Shown here: positions 45,060 through 55,087 of the stretch, one piece after another
Position numbering within the stretch: position 1 is the stretch's first letter
How the letters are laid out: each line of letters opens with the position of its first letter
NCBI RefSeq assembly: GCF_015482775.1
Contig: NZ_CP058214.1
Location: forward strand, 3,772,501 to 3,836,500
DNA from: Kaustia mangrovi
GTDB taxonomy: Bacteria; Pseudomonadota; Alphaproteobacteria; Rhizobiales; Im1
Direction: 5' to 3'
Length of the DNA: 64,000 nucleotides
Program-made: the position numbers and the translations under genes
Notes under the pieces: model-generated
Told to the model about the DNA's origin: nothing
Database searches by the model: none
What the model saw: only the letters and a program-made list of their open reading frames with translations

Positions 45060-46181
45060 TCAGTTGGCCTCCACCAGCCCGCCGGCCGGCGTCGTATTGG
45101 CGCCGAGTACCGACGGCACGGTCTCCACGGGTTGGCCGTCGAGCACATAGTCCTGGCCGACCGTGATGAGCGTGACCGTTTCCGGCAGGCCCGCGACCCA
45201 CAGGCCCTCGCGCGTCTCCGCGAGGATCTCCAGGGGCATGAAGCGGGCCGTGCCGCCCGCATCGACCGTCATGACGCCGACCCTCCCGCGCTCGTCGAGC
45301 GTCAGGGCGGAGGAGGGGATCCTGTGGGCGGACCGGGGCTTGAGCGGCAGGACCAGCCGGGCGGTGATGCCGGCGCGGATCCTTTCGTCCCGGTTCGGCG
45401 CGTCGAGCTCGATGCGGAAGGTCCGCGTCTCGCTGTCGGCGCGCGGCGAGATGAAGGCGAGGCGGCCCTCCACGGTCTGCCCGTCGACGAGCCTTGCGCT
45501 GCCGGCCATGCCGAGGGAGAGCGCCTCCACGTCGCGCTCGCTGACCTGCGCGCTCACCACGATGGGGTCGAGCACCGTCACGGTCGCGCAGGCCTGTCCG
45601 ACCTGCAGGAAGGAGCCGAGATCGGCCGGGCGGCTCTCCACGATGCCGGCAATGGGGGAGGTGACGGTCGTATAGGCGATGTCGCGCTCGATCCTGTCGA
45701 CCTCGGCCTGCGCGGCGTCGAAGGCCGCGCGGGCGGAGGCGAGCTGGCTTTCGGAGGTGTATTTCTTGCTGGCGAGCTGCTGGGCGGCCTCGAAATCGCG
45801 CTGGGCGCTGGCGAGCTGGGCGCGCGCCTGGGCGAGGGCGGCGGTGCGCTCGGCGATGTCGAGCTGGCAGAGGACGGCTCCGGCCTCCACCCGGTCGCCC
45901 TCCCTGTGGGGCACCTTTTCCACGATGCCGCCGGTGCGCGCGCGCACTTCCACGCGCTGGTCGGCCTCGGTCTGGCCGGGCAGGACGAGCTCTTCGGTGT
46001 GCTCCTGCGCGGTGAGCGTTGCCGTGCGCACGCGGAAGGCCTGGCTGGTGTCCTTGTCGGTTTCCGCCTTGCCGGTGCCGTCCGCGGACGGGGCGGGAGG
46101 CGAGGGCAGCAGATAGCCGGAGGCCAGCCAGCCCGCGATCACGACGGTCACCAGTCCCGCCCAGATATAAGAACGCCGCAT
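45060..46181 (-). CDS. RND efflux pump, periplasmic adaptor (HlyD/MFP family)
   Basis: 373 residues. One N-terminal anchor helix (YIWAGLVTVVIAGWLASGYL) is followed by the lipoyl halves GIVEKVPHREGDRVEAGAVL and VTSPIAGIVESRPADLGSFL around a coiled coil, then a beta-barrel. It links the permease to an outer-membrane channel. ATG at 46181. A GCCGTCCC/GGGACGGC hairpin lies 60-90 bases upstream in its leader. Confidence 0.92.
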   Translation of the reverse strand: MRRSYIWAGLVTVVIAGWLASGYLLPSPPAPSADGTGKAETDKDTSQAFRVRTATLTAQEHTEELVLPGQTEADQRVEVRARTGGIVEKVPHREGDRVEAGAVLCQLDIAERTAALAQARAQLASAQRDFEAAQQLASKKYTSESQLASARAAFDAAQAEVDRIERDIAYTTVTSPIAGIVESRPADLGSFLQVGQACATVTVLDPIVVSAQVSERDVEALSLGMAGSARLVDGQTVEGRLAFISPRADSETRTFRIELDAPNRDERIRAGITARLVLPLKPRSAHRIPSSALTLDERGRVGVMTVDAGGTARFMPLEILAETREGLWVAGLPETVTLITVGQDYVLDGQPVETVPSVLGANTTPAGGLVEAN

Positions 46182-46543
46182 GGGTTCGGTTCCCCGTTTC
46201 GGCCGTCCGGCCGGAGAATGGCGGTCCTCGGCGTATCTCTCGCCGTCCCTCCGGACCTTCGGGACGGCATGCCTGTGCGCCGGACGCCGATGCGACAGGA
46301 ACGCCCGGCCGCGCCCTTCGGGATGAACCCCATCCGCAGGCAATACGCAGCCAATGCGACTTGGGGTTTACAACAGGTCGCCATCCGACGACAAGAAGAC
46401 AGGTGCGTCCCGCGGGCGCGATCGCAGGCCGGTCCGGCACCCATGTGTGCAAATGCCGCGCAAGCGCCGCGATTGTTGCTTTGGGGGCGCGTTTCTGTCC
46501 TATTCCCGTCCCTGTGGTAGATTTGGGCACGAGGCAGGCGAGC
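46182..46543. promoter_or_regulatory. 362-base divergent intergenic region, efflux adaptor / hpnO
   Basis: No gene recognised. It must hold the promoters of the efflux operon (minus) and the hpnO-hpnN-hpnH operon (plus). The one clear structure is GCCGTCCC-N11-GGGACGGC at 46242-46268, on the efflux side. No confident -35/-10 pair or known operator is seen. Confidence 0.5.
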
Positions 46544-47953
46544 ATGCCGTTCGATATCACGACCCTTATGGCCGAGCATCAGGGGCGCAACTACGCGCTC
46601 CACGAGGCCCATGTGAATCCGCGTTTCGCCAAGGTGCTGAAGCTGATCGGCTTCGACCGCTGCTATGTTCGTGCGAGCGGGCCCCATCTGTGGGACGATC
46701 ACGGGCGCCAGTATCTCGACATGCTGGCGGGCTACGGCGTGTTCCATGCCGGGCGCAACCATCCCGAGATCCGCCGCGCGCTCACCGAGTTCATGGCGGC
46801 GGACTATCCCTCGCTCGTCCAGATGGAGGCGCCGCTCCTGTCCGGCGTTCTGGCCGAGGAGCTCAAGGCGCGGGTCGGCTACGGGCTCGACACCGTCTAT
46901 TTCACGAGCACGGGGGCGGAGGGCAACGAGACCGCCATCAAATTCGCGCGCTGCGCCACCGGCAAGTCTCATATCCTCTTTGCGAGCTCCGCCTTCCACG
47001 GCCTCACCAACGGCGCGCTGTCGGTCAATGGCGGGCAGGACTTCCGGGCCGGCTTCGACCCGCTCCTGCCGGATACCGGCATGGTTCCCTTCGGCGATGC
47101 CGCGGCGCTGGAGCAGGCGCTCAGGGCGGGCAACGTCGCCGCCTTCATCGTGGAGCCCGTCCAGGGCAAGGGCGTGAACATCCCGCCCGACGGCTATCTC
47201 GCGGAGGCCTCCAGGCTCTGCCGCAAATACGGCGCGCTGTTCGTCGCCGACGAGGTTCAGTGCGGCATGGGGCGCACCGGGCGCTTCCTCGCGATCCATC
47301 ACGAGGAGGGGGCGGAGCCCGACATCGTCGTGCTCTCCAAGGCGCTCTCGGGAGGCTATGTGCCGGTCGGCGCGGTGCTCACCCGCCGGGAGATCTACGA
47401 CAAGGTGTTCTCCACGCTCGACCGCGCCGTGGTGCATTCCTCCACCTTCGGCCAGGGCAGCCTCGCCATGGTCGCGGGGCTGGCGAGCCTTGCGGTGCTG
47501 GACGACGAGCGCCTCATGGAGAACGCCACCCGCATGGGCGACATTCTGGGCCGCGGGCTCGCCGAGATGGCCGGGCGCTACGAGTTCATCCACGATGTGC
47601 GCTGGCGCGGGCTGATGCTCGCCATCGAGTTCGGCCGTCCGAAGTCTTTCTCGCTCAAGACCGGCTGGAGCACCATCACCCGGCTCAATCCGGACCTCTT
47701 CTGCCAGGGCGTCACCATCCCGCTCCTTGAGGATCACGGCATCCTCACCCAGGTGGCGGGCCATCACCTGACCACCATCAAGCTCATTCCGCCGCTGGTG
47801 ATCGACGAATCGGATGTCGGCTGGTTCCTGGAAGGCTTCGACGCGGTCATGGCCCAGCTCCACAAGTTTCCCGGCCCGCTCTGGGAAAGCCTGTTCCGCA
47901 TCGCGAAGAATTCCGTGTCGAGCGGCAACGGGCGGCGGGCCGCGGCAGGCTGA
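46544..47953 (+). CDS. hpnO: Hopanoid side-chain aminotransferase HpnO
   Basis: 469 residues, class-III PLP aminotransferase. STGAEGNETAIKFARCATGK, ADEVQCGMGRTGRFLA and the PLP Lys266 in VLSKALSGGYVPVGAVL are clear. LMAEHQGRNYALHEAHVNPR at the N-terminus is typical of HpnO, which makes aminobacteriohopanetriol. Its place before hpnN and hpnH agrees. ATG at 46544 with a GAGG site. Confidence 0.9.
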   Translation: MPFDITTLMAEHQGRNYALHEAHVNPRFAKVLKLIGFDRCYVRASGPHLWDDHGRQYLDMLAGYGVFHAGRNHPEIRRALTEFMAADYPSLVQMEAPLLSGVLAEELKARVGYGLDTVYFTSTGAEGNETAIKFARCATGKSHILFASSAFHGLTNGALSVNGGQDFRAGFDPLLPDTGMVPFGDAAALEQALRAGNVAAFIVEPVQGKGVNIPPDGYLAEASRLCRKYGALFVADEVQCGMGRTGRFLAIHHEEGAEPDIVVLSKALSGGYVPVGAVLTRREIYDKVFSTLDRAVVHSSTFGQGSLAMVAGLASLAVLDDERLMENATRMGDILGRGLAEMAGRYEFIHDVRWRGLMLAIEFGRPKSFSLKTGWSTITRLNPDLFCQGVTIPLLEDHGILTQVAGHHLTTIKLIPPLVIDESDVGWFLEGFDAVMAQLHKFPGPLWESLFRIAKNSVSSGNGRRAAAG

Positions 47954-48001
47954 CGGTCGCCGGCAGGTAGCGGATCCCCGGGGAAGGCGGCTAAGGTCCA
48001 G

Positions 48002-50668
48002 ATGGCGTTGCGAGACAGGCTTGGGCAGAAGCTCGTGGGCGCGCTCGCCGCCTGCGTGATGTGGTCGTCGCGCCATGCGGCGGCCGTCGTCGCCGGCTTC
48101 CTGGTCCTGACCGTGCTCGGCGGCGCGCTCACCGCGACGAGGCTCGGCGTCAACACCGATACGGGCCGCATGATCTCCTCGGAGCTGCCCTTCCGGCAGT
48201 CCTTCATGGAGCTGATCGCCACCTTCCCCGCGCTCGACAACAATATCGTGGCGGTGGTGGAGGCAGACGACCCCGACAGGGCGCGCGAGGCGGCGCGCGC
48301 GCTGGTCCAGTCCTTCCGGGCGCATCCGGACCTCTTCGACGGCGTCTATGCGCCGGGCGTCGGAGACTTCTTCGACACGCACGGCCTGCTCTATCTCGAC
48401 CCGCAATCCTTTGCGCGGGTGACCGACCGCATCGCCTCGTCGGCGCCCATTCTCGGCGCGCTCGCGGCACGGCCGGACCTTGCGGGCCTCGCGGGCCTGA
48501 CCGACCGGCTCGCCGCCGGGGCCGGCGCAGGGCGCCTGCCGGAGGAGGCGGGCGCCTTCTTCGCCAGCCTGGCGCGCGTGGTGGAGGGCCAGATGGATGC
48601 AACGCCCGTGGCGCTCGACTGGACGGGCCTCTTCGCGGGCGGCACGGAGCCGGAGCAGACGCGCTGGTACGTCTTCGTGAAGCCCGCCCTCGACTATTCG
48701 CGCCTCGATCCGGCGGGACCTGCGCTCGAGGAGGCCCGGCGGCTCGTCGCCGATCCGGAAGCGACCTTTTCCGGCGAGGTCAGCATCCGGCTGACCGGCG
48801 AGGCCGCGCTCAATGCGGAGGAGATGGAGACGGTGATGCGCGGGGCGACGCTCGCCGGCATCGTCTCCTTCGTCCTTGTCGGCCTCATCCTCGCCTTCGG
48901 AATCCGGTCCGGCCGGCAGGTGATCGCCGCGCTCTCCATGCTCGCGGTGGGACTCGTGCTCACAGCGACGGCGGCGACCGTGACGGTCGGCTATCTCAAT
49001 CTCATCTCGGTGGCCTTCGCGGTGCTCTTCGTCGGGCTCGGCATCGACTATGCGATCCATTTCGGCCTGCGTTACGAGGAGGAACGGCGTTTGGGCCATG
49101 CCCATGAGGAGGCCCTGCGGCAGACCGCGCACGGCGTCGGCTCGGCCCTTCTCCTGTGCACCGCGACGACGGCCATCGGCTTCCTCGCCTTCACGCCGAC
49201 CGATTTCGTCGGCATGGCCCAGCTCGGGCTCATCTCGTCGGCGGGCATGCTGGTCGCGCTCGTCTGCGCGACGACGTTCCTGCCGGCGCTCCTGACCCTC
49301 CTGCCGCCGCAGCCGCCACGCCGCCACGGTGCGCTCTCCGCCGTCTCCGAACCGCTCCTGAGGCTCCTGTCCGGGCGTCGGTTCCGGCTCGGCGTGACGG
49401 TGGCGGTCATCCTCGCCGCGCTCGCCAGCCTCGCCGCCGTGCCCATGGCGCGCTTCGACGGCGACCCGCTCAATCTGAAGGCCCCCGGCGAGCCCGCCGT
49501 CACCGCCTTCAAGGACCTGCTCGCGGATGCCGACGCGCCGGTCTATACCGCGGAGATCCTTGCGGATACCCGCGAGGAGGCCGAGGCGTTCGCCAGGCGG
49601 TTCGAGGCCCTGCCGGAGGTCGCCGGCGTCGTCACCATCGACACCTTCGTGCCGGAGGGGCAGGCGGACCGGCTCGCCCGGCTCTCGTCGCTCTCGACCG
49701 GTCTGCCTCGCTCGGTGAGCACGGACGATCCGGGCCTTGCCGGCGAGGCCCGCCGCGCGGCGCTGACGCGGATGGAATCAGCCCTCGGCCGGATCGCCGG
49801 GGCACAGGACGTCGCGGAGGACACGCGGCAGGCCGCGGAGGACCTGCGCGGGCGCATCGCGGCGTTTCTCGACGGCCCCGGGCGCGAGGCGGACGCGCCC
49901 GCCCGGCTGGAGCGGGCCGTCTTCCACGGGCTGCCGGGTGCGGTTGCCCGGCTCAATACCATTGTGGGGGCGGGCGAGGTGGACGTCGCCGGGCTCGAGG
50001 CCGCGCTCCGCTCGCGCTTCGTCAGCCCGGAGGGACGCTATCGCATAGAGATCCTGCCGCGCGCCGACCTCGCCGATCCCGGCGCCATGGAGCGCTTCGT
50101 CCAGGCGGTGCGCACCGTGTCGTGGAACGTGACGGGAAGCCCGGTGGAGATCGTCGGGGCGGCGGGCGTCGTCTCCGAATCCATGCTGTTCGCGACCGTG
50201 CTGGCGGCGGGGCTGATCGCGCTCGTCCTCTTCGCGATGCTCTCGCGCGTGCTCGACGTGGTGCTGGTGCTCCTGCCGATCACGCTTGCCGGGGCGATCC
50301 TCGTGGCGGCGACGGTGCTGCTCGACATTCCATTCAACTTCGCCAATGTGATCGTGTTGCCCCTGCTGATCGGCCTCGGTGTGGACAGCGGCATCCACCT
50401 CGTCATGAGGGCGCGCGAGGAGGCGGAAGGGGGCGCGGGCGAGCCGGCCGGCCATGTCCTCGCCTCGTCGACGCCGCGCGCGGTCTTCCTGTCGGCGCTG
50501 ACCACCGTCTCCTCGTTCGGCACGCTCGCCCTGTCGGCCCATCGGGGCACGGCCAGCATGGGCGAGCTCCTGATGATCGCCATCGCGCTCACCCTCGTGT
50601 GCACCCTGGTCGTCCTGCCGACGCTCGTGGACTGGTCGGCACGGGCCTTTCGGAGGGGGAAGGGCTGA
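48002..50668 (+). CDS. hpnN: Hopanoid transporter HpnN (RND/MMPL type)
   Basis: 888 residues. Two sets of helices follow two periplasmic loops. GRMISSELPFRQSFMELIAT is typical of HpnN, and GLGIDYAIHFGLRYEEERR (about 340-360) and GLGVDSGIHLVMRAREEAE (about 790) are the paired RND helix-4 segments. It moves hopanoids from the inner to the outer membrane in family studies. Located between hpnO and hpnH in one operon. Confidence 0.9.
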   Translation: MALRDRLGQKLVGALAACVMWSSRHAAAVVAGFLVLTVLGGALTATRLGVNTDTGRMISSELPFRQSFMELIATFPALDNNIVAVVEADDPDRAREAARALVQSFRAHPDLFDGVYAPGVGDFFDTHGLLYLDPQSFARVTDRIASSAPILGALAARPDLAGLAGLTDRLAAGAGAGRLPEEAGAFFASLARVVEGQMDATPVALDWTGLFAGGTEPEQTRWYVFVKPALDYSRLDPAGPALEEARRLVADPEATFSGEVSIRLTGEAALNAEEMETVMRGATLAGIVSFVLVGLILAFGIRSGRQVIAALSMLAVGLVLTATAATVTVGYLNLISVAFAVLFVGLGIDYAIHFGLRYEEERRLGHAHEEALRQTAHGVGSALLLCTATTAIGFLAFTPTDFVGMAQLGLISSAGMLVALVCATTFLPALLTLLPPQPPRRHGALSAVSEPLLRLLSGRRFRLGVTVAVILAALASLAAVPMARFDGDPLNLKAPGEPAVTAFKDLLADADAPVYTAEILADTREEAEAFARRFEALPEVAGVVTIDTFVPEGQADRLARLSSLSTGLPRSVSTDDPGLAGEARRAALTRMESALGRIAGAQDVAEDTRQAAEDLRGRIAAFLDGPGREADAPARLERAVFHGLPGAVARLNTIVGAGEVDVAGLEAALRSRFVSPEGRYRIEILPRADLADPGAMERFVQAVRTVSWNVTGSPVEIVGAAGVVSESMLFATVLAAGLIALVLFAMLSRVLDVVLVLLPITLAGAILVAATVLLDIPFNFANVIVLPLLIGLGVDSGIHLVMRAREEAEGGAGEPAGHVLASSTPRAVFLSALTTVSSFGTLALSAHRGTASMGELLMIAIALTLVCTLVVLPTLVDWSARAFRRGKG

Positions 50669-50895
50669 CGGGGCCGATCCGCCACAAAACCGGCGCAATC
50701 GGCGCGATCTTCTGGTGCTCGAATATTTCGTGATAGAATGCTATTTTGTCTCAACGGGTTGACGGCGGTCGGGTTCTTCAGCCAAAGGATGTCGCAGGAA
50801 CAGGGTTTCGCACAGGCGGACAGGCGCCGGAATACCGTCCGGCAGACGCCGCCGTTCATGACCTGCGACTGAAGCCAATCATCGGGGTAATCATC

Positions 50896-52098
50896 GTGGC
50901 GGTTCCACTTATCCAGCAGGCGCGTGTCGGCGCTTACATCCTCAAGCAGAAGCTGAAGGGCAACAAGCGCTACCCGCTCGTGCTCATGCTCGAGCCGCTG
51001 TTCCGCTGCAACCTGGCCTGTCCGGGCTGCGGCAAGATCGACTACCCCAAGCCGATCCTCGACCAGCGCCTGTCGGTGGAGGAGTGCCTCGAGGCGGTCG
51101 ACGAGTGCGGCGCGCCCATCGTCTCGATCCCCGGCGGCGAGCCGCTGATCCATCGCGAGATGGACCAGATCGTCAAGGCGATCGTGGACCGCAAGAAGTT
51201 CGTCTATCTGTGCACCAACGCGCTGCTCCTGAAGAAGAAGCTCGACCTGTTCGAACCGAGCCCCTATCTCACCTTCTCCGTCCATCTCGACGGGCTGAAG
51301 GAGGAGCACGACAAGGCGGTCGACCAGGAGGGCGTGTTCGACAAGGCGGTCGAGGCGATCCGCGAGGCCGTCGCGCGCGGCTTCCGCGTGACCGTCAACT
51401 GCACGCTGTTCAACAATGCCGAGCCCGACAAGGTGGCGGAGTTCTTCGACTTCGTCATGACGCTCGGCGTGGAGAGCATCACCGTCTCGCCCGGCTATGC
51501 CTATGAGCGCGCCCCGGCGCAGGACCATTTCCTGTCGCGCCGGCAGACCAAGACGCTGTTCCGCGACCTCTTCCGGCTCGGCAAGTCGAACGGGCGCGGC
51601 TGGATCTTCAACCAGTCTTCGCTCTATCTCGATTTCCTCGCCGGCAACCAGGAATATTCCTGCACGCCCTGGGGCAACCCGACGCGTAACATCTTCGGCT
51701 GGCAGCGGCCCTGCTACCTGATCGGCGAGGGCTTCGCCAAGAGCTTCAAGGAGCTCATGGAGACCACGGACTGGGATTCCTACGGCACCGGGAAATACGA
51801 GAAGTGCGCCAACTGCATGGTGCATTGCGGTTTCGAGCCGACGGCGGTGTCCGACACGGTGGCCAATCCCTTCAAGGCGCTGAAAGTGTGGCTTAAGGGG
51901 GTGGAGACCGAGAAGCCCATGGCCCCGGAGATCTCGCTCGACAACCAGCGGCCCGCGGCCTACGTCTTCGACCGCCATGTGGACGAGTTCATGGCCGAGA
52001 TCCACGAGCCCGCCAACGAGGCCGGCGCGCCGGGGGCGAAAAAGGCGTCGGTGACCCTTCTGGACAAGACCGAGACGCAGGAACGCCGCGCGGGCTAG
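50896..52098 (+). CDS. hpnH: Adenosyl-hopene transferase HpnH (radical SAM)
   Basis: 400 residues. The cluster motif CNLACPGC has Cys38, Cys42 and Cys45, the radical-SAM C-x3-C-x2-C. YPLVLMLEPLFRCNLACPG and TVNCTLFNNAEP are highly typical, as is a C-terminal CANCMVHCGFEPTA block. It adds the adenosyl group of SAM to diploptene. The GTG at 50896 is chosen because family members start MAVPL-QQARVGAY; it gives a 228-base leader after hpnN. A hairpin pair follows the stop. Confidence 0.93.
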   Translation: MAVPLIQQARVGAYILKQKLKGNKRYPLVLMLEPLFRCNLACPGCGKIDYPKPILDQRLSVEECLEAVDECGAPIVSIPGGEPLIHREMDQIVKAIVDRKKFVYLCTNALLLKKKLDLFEPSPYLTFSVHLDGLKEEHDKAVDQEGVFDKAVEAIREAVARGFRVTVNCTLFNNAEPDKVAEFFDFVMTLGVESITVSPGYAYERAPAQDHFLSRRQTKTLFRDLFRLGKSNGRGWIFNQSSLYLDFLAGNQEYSCTPWGNPTRNIFGWQRPCYLIGEGFAKSFKELMETTDWDSYGTGKYEKCANCMVHCGFEPTAVSDTVANPFKALKVWLKGVETEKPMAPEISLDNQRPAAYVFDRHVDEFMAEIHEPANEAGAPGAKKASVTLLDKTETQERRAG

Positions 52099-52136
52099 CG
52101 CGGCCTTCCGGGGCAGGCCGGAGACGCACGTCTTCC

Positions 52137-52167
52137 CGCTCATCCCGGCTTTTGCCCGGGATGAGCG
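52137..52167. terminator. Hairpin between convergent hpnH and hpnG
   Basis: CGCTCATCCCGG / CCGGGATGAGCG with a short loop, followed on plus by TCTGTTTC. An AGGCC/GGCCT hairpin lies just before it (52111-52127). Likely bidirectional transcript end. Confidence 0.5.
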
Positions 52168-52217
52168 GTCTGTTTCGTCTCGCGTGATTCCCGCTTTTTG
52201 AAAGCGATCGGCTTTTG

Positions 52218-52245
52218 GACCTTCAATCGGACACGATTGAAGGTC
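52218..52245 (-). terminator. 11-bp hairpin at the end of hpnG
   Basis: GACCTTCAATC-N6-GATTGAAGGTC, perfect stem, starting at the hpnG stop codon. There is no T-run on the minus side, so it may work with Rho or stabilise the mRNA end. Confidence 0.45.
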
Positions 52246-52925
52246 TAGCCGAGCCGGTGCGCGAGCGCGGCCAGTGCGCGTTTCGCCCGTCCCGTCTGGC
52301 GGGCGAGGCGGATGAGCGCGCCGAGCTCGCCGGGATGCGCGGCGAGATGTACCAGGACGGGCAGGGCGGCGGCATGGCCGTCGGCCCGCATTCCCTTGAG
52401 CGCGGCGCGCGGGATCGTGTCGCCCGCCCGGTCCGAGATCGCGCGAATCGCAAGGAAAGGCAGGCCCGCCTCCATGGCCGCGCGCGCGACGGCCGCGCTC
52501 TCCATGTCGGCGGCCGATGCGCCCGTCCGTGCGCGTAACGCGGCCTTGGCCTCGACCGAGGCGACGGGTTCGGAGAGTGTCGCGAGAACGTCCACGCATT
52601 GCAGGGCGGGGTCTCGCGGGGCCTGTGCGGTCAGGTCGCGGCGCCAGTCTTCCGCGCAGTCGAAACGGCTTCCGTCCTCGTCGAGGATCGCTACGGGAAG
52701 GATCGCTGTGCCGGGCGCGAGTTCCGGGTCGAGCCCACCCGCAAGCCCGAAGCTCACGAGACCGTCCGCGCCCGCCTCCACGAGCCGCCGCGCGGCCTCA
52801 TAGGCCCTCCGGGGCCCCGGCCCGTCGCAGGCCACAAGGAGGGACCGGTCGCCGGCCACGCGTCGCCCGGGGCGAACGAGGCACGCCTCCATCTGCAAGC
52901 CCGTGACGATGCCGATCCGGCTCAT
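52245..52925 (-). CDS. hpnG: Hopanoid-associated nucleosidase/phosphorylase HpnG
   Basis: 226 residues, PNP/UDP phosphorylase fold. IGIVTGLQMEACLV at the N-terminus, GLVSFGLAGGLDPELAPGT and ASAADMESAAVARAAMEAGL (the ME-S block that binds the nucleoside) are visible. It removes adenine from adenosylhopane to give ribosylhopane, the step after HpnH. It lies 40 bases downstream of shc. Confidence 0.9.
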   Translation of the reverse strand: MSRIGIVTGLQMEACLVRPGRRVAGDRSLLVACDGPGPRRAYEAARRLVEAGADGLVSFGLAGGLDPELAPGTAILPVAILDEDGSRFDCAEDWRRDLTAQAPRDPALQCVDVLATLSEPVASVEAKAALRARTGASAADMESAAVARAAMEAGLPFLAIRAISDRAGDTIPRAALKGMRADGHAAALPVLVHLAAHPGELGALIRLARQTGRAKRALAALAHRLG

Positions 52926-52965
52926 TGCGGTCCCAGCCCTGTGCGTGGGGCGGGCGTCCAGCCCC

Positions 52966-55014
52966 TCACATTCCCCAGGCGACCTCGCGGCTGTTGCCGC
53001 GCTTGAGGTTACGATAGCGCGACAGCGCCCAGACGGGGAAGAACGCGGAATAGCCGTGATAGCGCAGATAGAAGACGCGCGGGAAACCGACCGCGGTGAA
53101 CCACGGCTCCTCCCACTTCTCGTTCTTGCGTGGCTGCGAGAGGAGGTAGCGAATGCCGCGCTCGACCGGTTCGCTGTCGACCTCGCCGGCGGCCATCAGG
53201 GCCAGCACGGCCCAGGCGGTCTGGGAGGGGGTGGAGGCTTTCGTCTCGTCGCGGCGCTCCTGCCAGTAGGTCGCGCCGTCCTCGCCCCAGCCGCCGTCCT
53301 CGCGCTGGCGCGAATGGAGCCAGTCCACGGCCTTGCGCACATAGGGCGCCGACATGTCCTCGCCGACGGCGTTGAGCGCGCACAGGACCGACCAGGTGCC
53401 GTAGATGTAGTTCGTGCCCCAGCGGCCGAACCAGGAGCCGTCCTCCTCCTGCTCGGTCTTCAGGAAATGAACGCCGCGCGCCACGGTCGGATGGGTGCGG
53501 CTGTAGCCGATCTGGGCGAGGAAGCTCAGGCAGCGCGCGGCGACGTCCGACGTCGGCGGGTCGAGCAGCGCGCCGTGATCGGCAAAGGGGATGGAGTTCA
53601 GGAAATCGGCATTGTTGTCGATGTCGAAGGCGCCCCAGCCGCCATTGGAGCTCTGCATGCCCTCGATCCAGCGCGCCGCGCGCTCGATACGGTCCTTGTA
53701 GCCCTCCGGATCGGTCCGGTGGAGCAGCATGCCGACCACGGCGGTATCGTCGACATCGGGGTAGTGGTCGTTATTGTACTGAAACGCCCAGCCGCCGGGC
53801 TCCAGATCGGGCGCGTTGATCGCCCAGTCGCCCTTCACGTCGGTGATCTGGCGGTCGACCAGCCAGTCGCAGGCCGCCTTCACGGAGGGCGTGCTGTCCT
53901 CGCCGCTCTCGCTCAGCGCATGGGCGGCAAGGGCGGTATCCCAGACGGGCGAAACGCAGGGCTGGCAGTAGCGCGGCTCGCCGTCGCGTTCCTCGCGCGC
54001 GGCCACGAGCAGATTCCTGATCGATTGCCGGGCGGTGACGAGGTCCGGATCGTCCTTGGGATAGCCGAGCGCGGTGAAGGCCATGACGGAGTTCGCCATG
54101 GCCGGGAAGATCGCGCCGAGCCCGTCCTCGCCATTGAGGCGCGGCTTGATGAAGTCGAGCGCGGCCTGGATGGACTTCGCCCGTGTCGGCAGGCGCGGGA
54201 AGACGTGTTTCTCCGTGGGCTGCAGCACCTTGTCGAGCGCCAGGAAGAAGCTGCCCCAGCGGCTGCCCGTGGGGTTGGTGAGCCATTTGCGGATCTTCTC
54301 CGGCGGTGTGCGGAAGATCTCCTGGCAGTGCGCGCCGGTCGGGTTCTTCGCGCGCGGCTTGAGGGCGGCGAGGATGAGCAGCGGCGCTATGACCGTGCGC
54401 GACCAGTAGGAGAACCGCCACATGTTCACCGGGAACCAGCGCGGCATCAGCATGAGTTCCGCCGGCATCACCGGCACGGCGCGCCACGGCACCTCGCCGA
54501 ACAGCGCCAGCGCATAGCGGGTGAAGACATTGGACGTCTCCGCCCCGCCATGGGCGAGGATCGCCTCCCGCGCGCGCTTCATGTGCGGCGCGTCCGGATC
54601 GTCGCCGACGATCTTCAGCGCGTAATAGGCCTTCACGCTGGCGGAGATGTTGAAGTCGCCGTCATGGAACAGCGGCCAGCCGCCATGGCGGTCGGACTGG
54701 ATGGAGCGCAGATATTCGCCGAGCTCGGCCTCGAGCTCCGGCTCGGGCTCGCCGAGGAAATGGTTGAGGAAGATGTATTCGGCCGGAATCGTGGCGTCCG
54801 CCTCGAGCTCGTAGACGATGTGGCCATCGTCCTTCTGGCGTCCGGCCAGCGCTCTGGAAGTTTCCTCCACCGTGGCCTCCACCTCGTCCAGGAGGCTCTT
54901 CGGGCGCGATGTCGTCTCGACTGCCGGTGCGGGCTGCGCAGGCGTCTCACCGGCCGTGGCGCGTTTGCGCCGGCCGCCGAAGGCTCCCCGGAAGGTCTCC
55001 GCAATCGAAACCAT
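52966..55014 (-). CDS. shc: Squalene-hopene cyclase
   Basis: 682 residues. The proton-donating motif DVDDTA lies near residue 418. Several QW repeats are visible (SSNGGWGAFDID, EEDGSWFGRWG, QREDGGWGED). LNHFLGEPEPELEAELGEYL in the N-terminal barrel and YHGYSAFFPVWALSRYR at the end are typical. A 45-residue N-terminal lead-in is Ala/Pro-rich. It cyclises squalene to hopene at the membrane. GGAG stands before the ATG. hpnE lies 73 bases upstream. Confidence 0.97.
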   Translation of the reverse strand: MVSIAETFRGAFGGRRKRATAGETPAQPAPAVETTSRPKSLLDEVEATVEETSRALAGRQKDDGHIVYELEADATIPAEYIFLNHFLGEPEPELEAELGEYLRSIQSDRHGGWPLFHDGDFNISASVKAYYALKIVGDDPDAPHMKRAREAILAHGGAETSNVFTRYALALFGEVPWRAVPVMPAELMLMPRWFPVNMWRFSYWSRTVIAPLLILAALKPRAKNPTGAHCQEIFRTPPEKIRKWLTNPTGSRWGSFFLALDKVLQPTEKHVFPRLPTRAKSIQAALDFIKPRLNGEDGLGAIFPAMANSVMAFTALGYPKDDPDLVTARQSIRNLLVAAREERDGEPRYCQPCVSPVWDTALAAHALSESGEDSTPSVKAACDWLVDRQITDVKGDWAINAPDLEPGGWAFQYNNDHYPDVDDTAVVGMLLHRTDPEGYKDRIERAARWIEGMQSSNGGWGAFDIDNNADFLNSIPFADHGALLDPPTSDVAARCLSFLAQIGYSRTHPTVARGVHFLKTEQEEDGSWFGRWGTNYIYGTWSVLCALNAVGEDMSAPYVRKAVDWLHSRQREDGGWGEDGATYWQERRDETKASTPSQTAWAVLALMAAGEVDSEPVERGIRYLLSQPRKNEKWEEPWFTAVGFPRVFYLRYHGYSAFFPVWALSRYRNLKRGNSREVAWGM

Positions 55015-55087
55015 GTCAACTCCAGCTGTTCAGAACCGTTTCGTGTGCTGCCCAAGCACTGGTAGGTGTCCCGGCGCGGCCGGATTG

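Noticed and set aside
46148-49327. 1059-codon open frame on minus
   Set aside because: Antisense of hpnO and hpnN; no motifs.
52903-55065. 720-codon open frame on plus
   Set aside because: Antisense of shc, which has the DVDDTA and QW motifs.
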